Assembly (NCBI RefSeq): GCF_014203595.1
Contig: NZ_JACHJK010000003.1
Span: 575,554-639,553, forward strand
Source: Streptomyces echinatus
GTDB taxonomy: Bacteria; Actinomycetota; Actinomycetes; Streptomycetales; Streptomycetaceae
Length of the DNA: 64,000 bases
Reading direction: 5' to 3'
Position numbers and translations under genes: made by a program. This document shows positions 1-7,605 of the stretch, in pieces. The notes under the pieces are model-generated. The model saw only the letters and a list, made by a program, of their open reading frames with translations. It was not told the origin of the DNA and ran no database searches. Positions within the stretch are counted from its first letter, which is position 1. The number at the start of each line of letters is the position of its first letter.

Positions 1-774
1 TACGGCGCCGGACCCCCAGGGCGGGACGCGGGTGCGCAGATACCGGCGGACGCGGACGCGCGCGCGGGCCAGGCGCGGCAGGGACCGGGGGGCGGGCGGA
101 GCGGGGCCGTCGGGGCCGTCCGTCACGGCTATCTCGACACCGCCGCTGTACAGCGCCGACAGGTTGTAGAGGAAGGCGCACAACGTCGCGAGGCCGGTGC
201 CCAGCACGACTTCCAGAGCGACGACTCCGCCCGCGATCGACAGAACGGTGGTCAGGGCGGGCAGCGCCTCCGGGATCATGGCGTCGACCATGACCCAGAC
301 GACGCAGGCCGTGACGACGGCGATCAGGCCCAGTCCCGCCAGCAGCACGGAGCTCGTCACCATCACCGACCAGGGGTCGGCCTCCGCCAGCCGCAGCCGT
401 ATCGTCCGACGGCCGGCCGTGGCGGGCCCGGGGGACGGTGCCGGACGTCTCCTGGCGCCGGATATCAGGCCGGACCGGCGGGCGCCGACAGGTCCGAACG
501 GGTGAACGGCGCTGGGGACGGGCCCGGGACGGAGAGGGCGCCCTGGCGCGGGCCCCGCGGGCCCCGCGGAGTCGTGCCGGCCGGGCGGCTCCGAGGGTAT
601 GTGGTCCCGCTCGGGGACCGTACCGGGTGCGGGCCGGGCCCTGGCTCCATCGGGGGGACGTACTCGCTGGTGTCCGGCGGGCCCTGGGTTCGGAGCCGTG
701 CCGGAGCCGCCGTCCTGCTCCAGGACCGACCGTTCGCCGGGGGTGTCGCGGGGCCTGCGTTTGGCTCGGCTCAT
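1..774 (-). CDS. DUF3566-type membrane protein (partial, runs off left edge)
   Basis: The reverse strand is open from an ATG at 774 to base 1 (258 codons, no stop), so the 3' end lies outside the window. The first ~120 residues are low-complexity, rich in Pro, Gly and Arg. A domain then starts near RRTIRLRLAEADPWSVMV, followed by a hydrophobic helix (LLAGLGLIAVVTACVVWVMV), a second helix (LEVVLGTGLATLCAFLYNL) and a short polar tail. This order matches the actinobacterial DUF3566 family, known from the protein encoded near gyrA. No function is established for the family. The start is the first ATG of the MSRAKRRPRD segment; the disordered N-terminus is long for the family. Confidence 0.75.
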   Translation of the reverse strand, partial: MSRAKRRPRDTPGERSVLEQDGGSGTAPNPGPAGHQRVRPPDGARARPAPGTVPERDHIPSEPPGRHDSAGPAGPAPGRPLRPGPVPSAVHPFGPVGARRSGLISGARRRPAPSPGPATAGRRTIRLRLAEADPWSVMVTSSVLLAGLGLIAVVTACVVWVMVDAMIPEALPALTTVLSIAGGVVALEVVLGTGLATLCAFLYNLSALYSGGVEIAVTDGPDGPAPPAPRSLPRLARARVRVRRYLRTRVPPWGSGAV

Positions 775-1014
775 GCCTGTCTCCCTGACTGGCCCGGCAG
801 CCGGCCATGCCCTCCACCAACGAACGGGCCTCCGTCGACCGCCAGGCGGCCTCTGGGGCCTGCTGGTCCGTGAAACCGACGGTATCGGCCCTTTTGTGAG
901 CATGCATGGCGAAAGGTGTCCGGCCCCGGTCGTCGTGGCCGGGCCGCGCGGCTCGTGCGGTCCGGCCGGGAGGCCCGGGGGCCTGCTCGGTTCTCCGCCG
1001 CCGCCTCCATAGCA

Positions 1015-1860
1015 TCATGGCGAGCAGGCACTGCCGTACCGAGGCACGCCTGTGCAAGGGAACGCGCCCCTCGGAGGCATCGGCACACGGACCCGCCACA
1101 ACCCTCCCCCGACGACTCGCTGAGCGCGGCGGCGGAGGCGTTCGAGCGGCTGCGTCCACGGCTGTTCGGAATCGCGTACCGCGTCCTGGGCAGCGTGTCC
1201 GAGGCCGAGGACGTGGTGCAGGACGTGTGGGAGCGCTGGCAGGGCGCCGACCGCGGTGCGGTCAGGGATTCCGGCGCGTTCCTCGAGACGCTGGATCTCG
1301 GGGCCCGCGATGCTGCGTACGCCGTTCGACGGCTCGCCCTGGGCCGCCTCGGCGACGGCGGAGGCGACGTCGGCGGCGGCGATGGGGCGCAGCCGCGTGG
1401 ACGGCATCCGCACCTGCCCGCCCTCGGTCGACATGTCCATCACGGGAGCGATGAACTCGAAGAACTGCGTCGCGCGCACGATGCTGTAGGGGACGCCACT
1501 GTCACGGACGGCTTCCTCCTGGGCGACCTTGGCCCGGTAGTAGCCGTAGCCGGGCACCTGATCGACGCCGGCGATGGAGAGCGTGACAGGGTGCCGTACG
1601 CCCGCCTCCTTCTCGGCCTCGGTCATGTGCCGCGCCGATCGGGTGAAGAAGTCCAGGGCCGGTTCGGCGTCGAAGGACGGGGAGTTCGACACGTCGACGA
1701 CCACGTCCGCGCCCTTGAGGGCCTCTGCCAGGCCCTGCCCGGTGAGGGTGTCGACGCCCGTGGACGGGGATGCCGCCACGGCCTCGTGACCGCGGGCCCG
1801 CACCAGCGCGACCACCTGGGAGCCGATGAGCCCCGTGCCGCCGATGACCACGATCTTCAT
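1015..1860 (-). CDS. NAD(P)-binding SDR-type oxidoreductase with chimeric C-terminus
   Basis: Atypical SDR of the NmrA/NAD(P)H-binding group. It starts at an ATG (MKIVVIGGTGLIGSQVV) with GGAG about 7 bases upstream. The Rossmann motif GGTGLIGS, the DVVVDVSNSPSF segment and YYRAKVAQEEAV (active-site-like YxxxK) are intact, so roughly residues 1-190 look functional. Beyond AGPEIQRLEE (near 1287) the frame reads antisense through the sigma-factor remnant and ends at a stop at 1015. The last ~90 residues are therefore not SDR sequence and the natural C-terminus is lost. The encoded 281-residue chimera may or may not fold. Confidence 0.7.
   Translation of the reverse strand: MKIVVIGGTGLIGSQVVALVRARGHEAVAASPSTGVDTLTGQGLAEALKGADVVVDVSNSPSFDAEPALDFFTRSARHMTEAEKEAGVRHPVTLSIAGVDQVPGYGYYRAKVAQEEAVRDSGVPYSIVRATQFFEFIAPVMDMSTEGGQVRMPSTRLRPIAAADVASAVAEAAQGEPSNGVRSIAGPEIQRLEERAGIPDRTAVGALPALPHVLHHVLGLGHAAQDAVRDSEQPWTQPLERLRRRAQRVVGGGLWRVRVPMPPRGAFPCTGVPRYGSACSP
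1102..1287 (+). pseudogene. N-terminal remnant of an ECF sigma factor (SigJ-like)
   Basis: In this frame the translation contains AEAFERLRPRLFGIAYRVLG, then a segment matching SEAEDVVQDVWERWQGAD and DSGAFLE. This is the sigma-70 region 2 of ECF factors of the SigJ type (core-binding helix and the DVVQDVW segment). After about 62 residues the match stops at a CTCGAG near 1282-1287, and the opposite strand becomes the 3' part of the SDR gene. Regions 2.4 and 4 are missing and no good start codon is visible. I infer a remnant that no longer makes a working sigma factor. It faces the SDR gene tail to tail. Confidence 0.65.
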
Positions 1861-2097
1861 ACTGTCTCCGTTGTGCTGATTCGCTTGGTGGCGGACACCG
1901 GCGGACGCCCCGCCGGACCCGGTGCGCAGAGCCGCACACCAGAGAGACAGGGCAGCGGCCGACTCTGTGACAGCCAGGGTGGAACCCGCCCCCAGTCGGG
2001 ACAGCGGGCCGGCCCCGGTCCCCGCTGACCCGGAGTACGGGACGCCGCAAGACGACGGCGGCGGCATCCGCACGGGGCGGGGAGCTGCTCGTGGAGC

Positions 2098-3327
2098 TCA
2101 GTAGGCGTAACTGGTGTTGCCGCCGAGGGAGACGGCCGCGCTCTTGATGGCGGAGACTTCCTGGGCGATTCTCACGTCCCGGAAGCGGGACTCGGTGGTG
2201 CCGTTGCCGAGCTGGCCCTCACCGTTGTGACCCCAGGTCAGGACGTCACCGTCGGCCGACACGGCGACTCCGTGCCTGGCACCGGCGGCGAGGTCCAGTG
2301 CCCCCAGAAGACGTGGGATCTCCACGGGCGCCGTCCGGTTGACGCCGAGGACGGTGGCGCCGGAGGAATCGTCCTCTTCGAGGAGCTGGCCGTACTGGTT
2401 GTTGCCCCAGCCCCAGACGTGGCCGTCCTTGGTCTGGGCGTAGTTGTGGTACGCGCCGGCCTCGATGTCGGTGACCTCCCGGAGCCGGTCGACGTCCACG
2501 GGGCGCGTCGAGGACCTGATGCTGGAGTCGCCGAGCTGGCCGTAGAGGTTGTCGCCCCAGGACTTCACGGTGCCGTCGGCGGTGAGCGCGAGGGCGTGGT
2601 GGCAGCCCGCGTCGATCCTGACGATGTCCTTCAGGCCGACGACCTGCCGGGGCACGGAGCTGGTGGCACGGTCTCCGGTGCCCAACTGGCCCAGGTTCCC
2701 CCGGCCCCAGGCGTAGACCTCACCGTTCTCCAGCAGGGCGAGGCTGAAGTCGCAGCCCGCGGAGATCTGCCTGGCCCCGGGCATGCCCGCGACCCGGTCG
2801 GGCAGCGTGCGGCTGTCGCCGGTGCGGTTGTCACCGAGCTGGCCGTAGCGGTTGTCGCCCCAGGAATACACCCGGCCACCGGTGTCGAGGGCGAGGGCAT
2901 GCCTGCCGCCGGCGGCGATGTCCTTGATGTTCGCCAGGCGTGGCACGGCGGCCGGCACGGTGTGGTTGCCGTGGTCGCCGGTACCCAGTTGGCCGGCGGA
3001 GTTGCGGCCCCACGCCGTGACGGTCCCGCCGGCGCGGGCGAGCGCGAAGGAGTCGGCCGAGGCGGTTCCGCCGGCCGAGATCTGCTCCACCCGGGCCCGC
3101 GGCAGACCGGTCACCGAGGTCGGGGAGAGGCTGTCGGTGAGAGTGCCGTTGCCGAGCTGGCCGGTGCGGCCGGATCCCCAGCTCATGACGGTGGGGGCGC
3201 CGTCCCGGACGACGGCGGCGGGGGGACCTGAACCCGGCGCGGCGGCGGGGGGACCGGAGGCGAGCGCGGCGGCGGCGCCGGCCAGCAGCGCCAGATGACG
3301 GAGCGCGCGCCGAGGTGATCGGGTCAT
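2098..3327 (-). CDS. Secreted RCC1-repeat (seven-bladed propeller) protein
   Basis: 409 residues starting at MTRSPRRALRHLALLAG, a positively charged start followed by a hydrophobic stretch and an Ala-rich region that reads as a signal peptide. AAAGG lies ~8 bases before the ATG. Seven RCC1-like repeats follow, each carrying WG...GQLG (GRTGQLGNG, NSAGQLGTG, NRYGQLGDN, GNLGQLGTG, NLYGQLGDS, NQYGQLLEE, NGEGQLGNG), enough for a closed seven-bladed beta-propeller. Repeat six departs from the consensus and has an insertion. Bacterial RCC1 proteins are usually exported binding or scaffold proteins of unknown ligand. No enzymatic residues are evident. Confidence 0.85.
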   Translation of the reverse strand: MTRSPRRALRHLALLAGAAAALASGPPAAAPGSGPPAAVVRDGAPTVMSWGSGRTGQLGNGTLTDSLSPTSVTGLPRARVEQISAGGTASADSFALARAGGTVTAWGRNSAGQLGTGDHGNHTVPAAVPRLANIKDIAAGGRHALALDTGGRVYSWGDNRYGQLGDNRTGDSRTLPDRVAGMPGARQISAGCDFSLALLENGEVYAWGRGNLGQLGTGDRATSSVPRQVVGLKDIVRIDAGCHHALALTADGTVKSWGDNLYGQLGDSSIRSSTRPVDVDRLREVTDIEAGAYHNYAQTKDGHVWGWGNNQYGQLLEEDDSSGATVLGVNRTAPVEIPRLLGALDLAAGARHGVAVSADGDVLTWGHNGEGQLGNGTTESRFRDVRIAQEVSAIKSAAVSLGGNTSYAY

Positions 3328-3674
3328 GTCTGCCTTTCGTGACGAGCGGCGAAAGGACCGGCGCGCCGTCGGTCGCGCGTGTCCCGGGCAACCAGGAGCC
3401 GGCCTCCCGGGGGCGGGCCTGCGCATCCCGCACTACGGGCACGAAAGAACGTAACCACCGGGCGGCCGACGACACGTGTCCCTCGCCCGTTCGACCCAGT
3501 GCACAAAATCATTCCACCCGCTCGTGTGACATGTCGCGTCCAGAACGGCCGGCGGTGCGTCAGCTGAGCTCGTCCGTACGGGAGCGGACGGTTCGGCTCG
3601 ACGCACTTCGGCATCGCCTTGCGGTCGGGCGGCCGCCGCCCGTCCGTTCGCGGCGCTCACCGTACGATGCCGCC
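3328..3674. other. Divergent intergenic region
   Basis: Separates the RCC1 gene (reverse) from the hydrolase gene (forward). Open frames here are shadows with no family resemblance. The only signal I trust is the TACGAT hexamer at 3662-3667 just before the hydrolase start. Confidence 0.5.
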
Positions 3675-4544
3675 ATGACGATCTCCGAGCGGGACGAGCC
3701 GCTGATACGGGTCCTCCACGACGAGTCCCGCGCCGACCTGCACGCACCGGATCGTCCGCGCCCCATCCGCGTCTATCTGTGGGAGCCCCGCCACCCGTCG
3801 CCCGCGCCCGCTCCGCTCGTCGTCGTCTCGCACGGCACCGGCGGCTCGGGCAGTGCCATGGGCTGGCTGGTGCGTCCGCTGTGCGAGGCGGGCTTCCGGG
3901 TGGTGGCCCTGGACCATCACGGCAACAACTTCATCGACGGTTACGAGCCGGAAGGCTTCCTGCACGTCTGGGAGCGCCCCCGGGATGTGTCCTTCGTCCT
4001 CGACACGCTCGCCCGGGAACAGCCCCTCGGTCCGGTCGGCGCGGCGGGTTTCTCCCTCGGTGCCTACGCGTCGGTGGCGCTCGCCGGGGCGCGTCTGGAC
4101 CCGCGCACCCTGATGGCCGTGCTGACCGGGGCGGTGCCCCTGCCGGAGATCCCCGAGTTCCCCGATGTCCTGGAGGCGCTGCGGAAGAAGCATCCGGACG
4201 ACGACTCGTCACGGCGTGCTTTGGACCGCGCGGGAGCGGACCACTCGGACGCCCGCATACGCGCGGTCTTCCAAGTGGCGCCAGGTGTCGGCGCGTTGGT
4301 GACGCCGGAGAGTCTGGCAACCGTGCGGGTGCCGGTGGAGATCCGCTGGGGTGGTGCCGACACGATCGCTCCCTACGACCTCGACACCAGGCCCTACCTG
4401 GACCACATCCCCACGGCGCGTGGCCGCTCGGCCGGCCCCGACGTCCGCCACGACGACTTCTTCGCGGTGATCCCGGCCGATCCCGCCGTCCGCGTCCGGG
4501 TGGGCGAGGAGGCGGCCGCCTTCTTCCTCCAGCACCTGGGCTGA
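3675..4544 (+). CDS. Alpha/beta hydrolase (dienelactone hydrolase / PAF-acetylhydrolase-like)
   Basis: 289-residue cytoplasmic protein. LVVVSHGTGGSGSAMGW carries the HG oxyanion-hole motif and AAGFSLGAYASVAL the nucleophile elbow GFSLG. A later WGGADTIAPYD segment supplies a plausible acid residue, and a conserved-looking RHDDFFAV near the end probably holds the catalytic His. This is the layout of the group annotated as predicted dienelactone hydrolase or platelet-activating-factor acetylhydrolase. There is no signal peptide. The ATG has no Shine-Dalgarno sequence, but TACGAT ends 7 bases upstream, so the mRNA is probably leaderless. The substrate is unknown. Confidence 0.8.
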   Translation: MTISERDEPLIRVLHDESRADLHAPDRPRPIRVYLWEPRHPSPAPAPLVVVSHGTGGSGSAMGWLVRPLCEAGFRVVALDHHGNNFIDGYEPEGFLHVWERPRDVSFVLDTLAREQPLGPVGAAGFSLGAYASVALAGARLDPRTLMAVLTGAVPLPEIPEFPDVLEALRKKHPDDDSSRRALDRAGADHSDARIRAVFQVAPGVGALVTPESLATVRVPVEIRWGGADTIAPYDLDTRPYLDHIPTARGRSAGPDVRHDDFFAVIPADPAVRVRVGEEAAAFFLQHLG

Positions 4545-5077
4545 CTCCGCCCGCACCCGGCTTCCTCCGTTCGCACGGACCACGACCACGCGCATCGAGC
4601 CGGGACGGGCTGAGCCCCGGCCATCGCACCTGGTCGGGCTTCGACCGGGCGCCCGACCACAACGCACGCTCCTTCACCGCCGACGGCTACCTCCGCACCG
4701 GCCACCTCGCGCGGCGCACGCCGGACGGCAACCCGGTGGTGACCGGCCACCTCGCGGAGGTCCCCTCGCGGGCCGATCCCGAAACTCCGTCCTGCCGGTG
4801 ACCGGCACGGATCCGCACGCCGCCCCCGCCCACCTGCCTGTCCGCAACTCTTCCGGGACGGCCGGGGCCCGGCCCGATCTCCGCCGCCGCGCCCGTCACG
4901 GCTTCGGCACGGCGGGCGGCGCCCGCCGTACGAGGGCCCGTCAACCTCCTCATGCCGGGTACGCCGTCGAGGGAATCCTCCGGTGCCGCCCCGTGCCCGC
5001 CTCCGTCATGTGCCAGGCTGCCGCCGATGGCCCCGCTTCCACCCTCCGGGCCCGGTTCAGTGCAGGAGGCAACGCCC
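4545..5077. other. Gene-poor stretch with decayed coding sequence
   Basis: About 530 bases between the hydrolase and methyltransferase genes. Apart from the adenylate-ligase scrap described separately I see no supported gene; the remaining open frames are Arg/Pro-rich shadows. Confidence 0.5.
4631..4762 (+). pseudogene. Fragment of a 2,3-dihydroxybenzoate-AMP ligase-like enzyme
   Basis: A 44-codon open stretch reads APDHNARSFTADGYLRTGHL then ARRTPDGNPVVTGHLAEV. It closely resembles the hinge region of aryl-acid adenylating enzymes (DhbE/EntE type), which typically read HNARAF..DGFYRTGD..R.T.DG...V.GR. The conserved Asp of RTGD is His here. Sequence on both sides does not continue the family in any frame, so this is an orphan scrap of a catechol-siderophore type activation enzyme. 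The assignment rests on one motif block. Confidence 0.5.
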
Positions 5078-5818
5078 TTGACCGCCGCCGAAAACCCCCT
5101 CGACTGGGACACCTCCGCCGCGGCCGACGCCTACCGGGACCGCGACATGCGGCTGGCCGAACAGCTGATCTTCCCCGGTGTGCTGCGACGGCTGGCGGGC
5201 GGCGCGGGGCCCGGCCGGCTGGCCCTGGACATCGGGTGCGGCACCGGCGCGGTCGCGGCGCAGCTCGCGCACATCGGGGAGTGGATGGTCCAGGCCCTGG
5301 ATCCGTCGGCCGACATGCTGGGCATCGCCCGCTCCGACCGGCCCCACCCGCGCATCTCCTACCGGCTGTTCGACGGGCGCGCCCTGGACTGGCTCGGTGA
5401 CGACAGCGTCGACGCCGCCGTGTGCTGCCTGGTGTACTGCACCGACCCCGACGACGAACGGCTGGCCGGACTCACCGCCGAGATCCGCCGTGTGCTGCGT
5501 CCCGGCGCCCCGTACCTCCTGGCCGACCTCAATCCGGCGGCGACCGGCGTGGCCTTCTCCACCTTGCGCCACGGCGAGCCGGAGGCCGTCTACGGCGACG
5601 GAGACCCGGTGCCCACGCTGCTGCGCCTGCGTGACGGCACGATGATGACCAGCGCCACCTACTACCGCTCCCTCGACCGGTACCGGTCCCTGCTGACCGG
5701 AGCCGGTTTCCCCTCCCCCACCGTCGAGCTGCCCACGCTCCCGGCCGGCGGCACCGCCGCGGAGACCCCGGCGGAGACCCGGACGGCGCCGTACATGATC
5801 TTGACGACTCACGCCTGA
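5078..5818 (+). CDS. SAM-dependent class I methyltransferase
   Basis: 246 residues. AGGAGG at 5064-5069 sits 8 bases before a TTG at 5078, which I take as start; an in-frame ATG at 5027 lacks such a site. Motif I of class I methyltransferases is clear (LALDIGCGTGAVAAQL), followed by VQALDPSADMLGIAR (acidic residue binding SAM ribose) and EIRRVLRPGAPYLLADLNP (motif III region). The resemblance is to UbiE/Methyltransf_11 small-molecule enzymes. The C-terminal part may form the acceptor pocket. No neighbouring pathway hints at the substrate. Confidence 0.85.
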   Translation: MTAAENPLDWDTSAAADAYRDRDMRLAEQLIFPGVLRRLAGGAGPGRLALDIGCGTGAVAAQLAHIGEWMVQALDPSADMLGIARSDRPHPRISYRLFDGRALDWLGDDSVDAAVCCLVYCTDPDDERLAGLTAEIRRVLRPGAPYLLADLNPAATGVAFSTLRHGEPEAVYGDGDPVPTLLRLRDGTMMTSATYYRSLDRYRSLLTGAGFPSPTVELPTLPAGGTAAETPAETRTAPYMILTTHA

Positions 5819-5992
5819 GCGGGCCGCACGCCCCCGCCGCACCACGACGCGCCCCGCCCCCTGGCGAGCGTTCCGGAACGGCAGTTGGTGATCACTCCAA
5901 TGGCGGATGCAGCGGACGGTGGCCAAGTGGTGAGGTGAGCAGGCAAGTTGATCATTCCGGCCCCCGGGCCACTCGACGGGAGAACCGCGACC

Positions 5993-6364
5993 ATGAAGCG
6001 CCTCACGACCCTCCTCACCGCGACCCTGATCACCGCCGGTGCCGTCTTCGCCACATCGGCCGGCGCACAGGCGGCGGACTGCCGTTCGGGATACTTCTGC
6101 GTCTGGACGGACGTGAACTTCGACGGCCTGAAGATCGAGCACAGCGGCGACGACCACTGGTGGGAGGGCGACATGTTCAAGCACGACTCCTCGTGGGCGA
6201 ACCACGGCCTCTCCGGCCCCGGGGTGAAGGATCACGTCAAGGTGTACGAGGGCCGCGAGCTGCTGGGCCGGGTCACCCTCTGTCTGGCCCCGGGCCAGGA
6301 GGTCGGCTACGACGGGGGCGCCAACGACCAAGGCGGTTCCCACACCTGGTCCACGGGCTGCTGA
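5993..6364 (+). CDS. Secreted peptidase inhibitor family I36-type protein
   Basis: 123-residue exported protein with a signal peptide (MKRLTTLLTATLITAGAVFA) and likely cleavage after AQA. The mature part has four cysteines (DCRSGYFCVW, LCLAPG and the C-terminal STGC) and the pattern of inhibitor family I36/beta-gamma-crystallin-like Streptomyces proteins: a GYFCVWTD start and a short beta-rich body with NDQGGSHTW. Members related to SMPI inhibit metalloproteinases, but most are untested. GGGAGA precedes the ATG. Gene size fits the family. Confidence 0.75.
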   Translation: MKRLTTLLTATLITAGAVFATSAGAQAADCRSGYFCVWTDVNFDGLKIEHSGDDHWWEGDMFKHDSSWANHGLSGPGVKDHVKVYEGRELLGRVTLCLAPGQEVGYDGGANDQGGSHTWSTGC

Positions 6365-6391
6365 CGCGTCGGCCGGCGCCGACGGCGGGTG

Positions 6392-7441
6392 TCAGGCCGA
6401 CTCCCGCACGACCAGCTCCGGGTCGAACACGACCGATGTGGGCCGGGTCCGGGTGCCGTGGATGTGTTCGTCGAGGAGGCGGGCCATCTCGGCGGCCATG
6501 TCCTCCACCGGCTGGCGCACGGTGGTCAGGTGGGGCCGGCGGGCGACGGCGACGGTGGAGTCGTCGAAGCCGACGACCGCCACGTCCTGCGGTACGCGTC
6601 GGCCGTGGTCCCGCAGCACCTGGCAGGCACCGCGGGCCATGAGGTCGTTGGCCGCGAACACCCCGTCCACGTCGGGGTGTTCGGCGAGGAGGCCGGTCAT
6701 GGCGGCGAGGCCGCTGTCCAGGGTGAAACCGCCCTCGGCGACCGGGACACAGGGAAGGCCTCGGCGCGCGAGGGTGTCACGGAAGCCGGCCAGCCGCTCC
6801 TGGCCGGCGGCGACCGCCAGCGGCCCGCAGATCGTGGCCGGTCTGCGGCAGCCGCGAGCGAGCAGGTGCTCGGCGGCGAGCCGGCCGCCGTCCCGGTGGG
6901 CCAGGTCGACGTAGCTGAGCGGGACGGCGCGGGCGGGCCGGGCGAAGAGGACCGCGGGCAGCCGGGCCTCGGCGAGGAGCGCCGGCAGCGGGTCGTCGGC
7001 GTGGCTGGAGACCACCAGCGCTCCGTCGGCCCGTCCCTGACGCAGGTAGGTCACCACTTCACGGCGGGAGGCGGCCGACTCGGCGAACATCAGCACGGGG
7101 TGGACGGAACGGGGGCGGAGGTAGCCGACGATCCCGGCGACGACCCGCCCGAAGAAGGGGTCGGCGAACACCCGGGCGGCGAAGGCGGCCTGTGCCTCGT
7201 CTGAGGCGTCCCCCGCGCCGGACACGACCAGTGCGACGGTCTCGGCCCGCCGGGTGACGAGGGAGCGGGCGGCGCGGTTGGGGGCGTAGCCGGTGCGTTC
7301 GATGGCCTGGCGGACCAGCTCCTGGATCGCCGGGTCCACATTGCGTACGCCGTTGACGACCCGGGAGACGGTGGCCCGGGAGACGCCGGCCTCCCGGGCG
7401 ACGTCCTCCAGGGTCGGGGCCTGTCTGCTCATGCCCGGCAC
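6392..7441 (-). CDS. LacI-family transcriptional regulator
   Basis: 349 residues. The N-terminal helix-turn-helix reads PTLEDVAREAGVSRATVSRV followed by the hinge helix PNRAARSLVTRR. A periplasmic-binding-like sugar domain follows with typical landmarks VFAANDLMARGA and VAVVGFDDSTVA. It is convergent with the I36 gene and lies downstream of the divergent glucanase cluster. A palindrome AGAGCGCTCT lies ~28 bases upstream of the start and recurs at two other promoters of the cluster, so I infer autoregulation and control of the polysaccharide genes. The effector is probably an oligosaccharide. Confidence 0.92.
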   Translation of the reverse strand: MPGMSRQAPTLEDVAREAGVSRATVSRVVNGVRNVDPAIQELVRQAIERTGYAPNRAARSLVTRRAETVALVVSGAGDASDEAQAAFAARVFADPFFGRVVAGIVGYLRPRSVHPVLMFAESAASRREVVTYLRQGRADGALVVSSHADDPLPALLAEARLPAVLFARPARAVPLSYVDLAHRDGGRLAAEHLLARGCRRPATICGPLAVAAGQERLAGFRDTLARRGLPCVPVAEGGFTLDSGLAAMTGLLAEHPDVDGVFAANDLMARGACQVLRDHGRRVPQDVAVVGFDDSTVAVARRPHLTTVRQPVEDMAAEMARLLDEHIHGTRTRPTSVVFDPELVVRESA

Positions 7442-7468
7442 CCTAACGGCCGGGTGGTCCGCGCGGAC

Positions 7469-7478
7469 AGAGCGCTCT
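7469..7478. promoter_or_regulatory. Putative LacI operator (site 1)
   Basis: Perfect 10-base palindrome AGAGCGCTCT 28 bases upstream of the LacI start codon. The same core recurs at 10526-10539 and 10727-10734. LacI-family operators have a central CG and are typically 14-20 bp. Confidence 0.6.
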
Positions 7479-7605
7479 CCGGGCGGGGCGTCTGCAGGCC
7501 TCCCCGTTCACCAGGACGTCGAGGATCAGGGGCAGTTCGCCCGCCGAGCGGCCGGCCGAGGTCGTCCTCGTCGGTCATCCCCACCCCCGCATGCGTCGAC
7601 GGTCG

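Noticed and set aside
2227..3231. Forward ORF of 334 codons opposite the RCC1 gene
   Set aside because: Gly/Val/Glu-rich mirror of a highly repetitive gene on the other strand; no family resemblance and no ribosome site.
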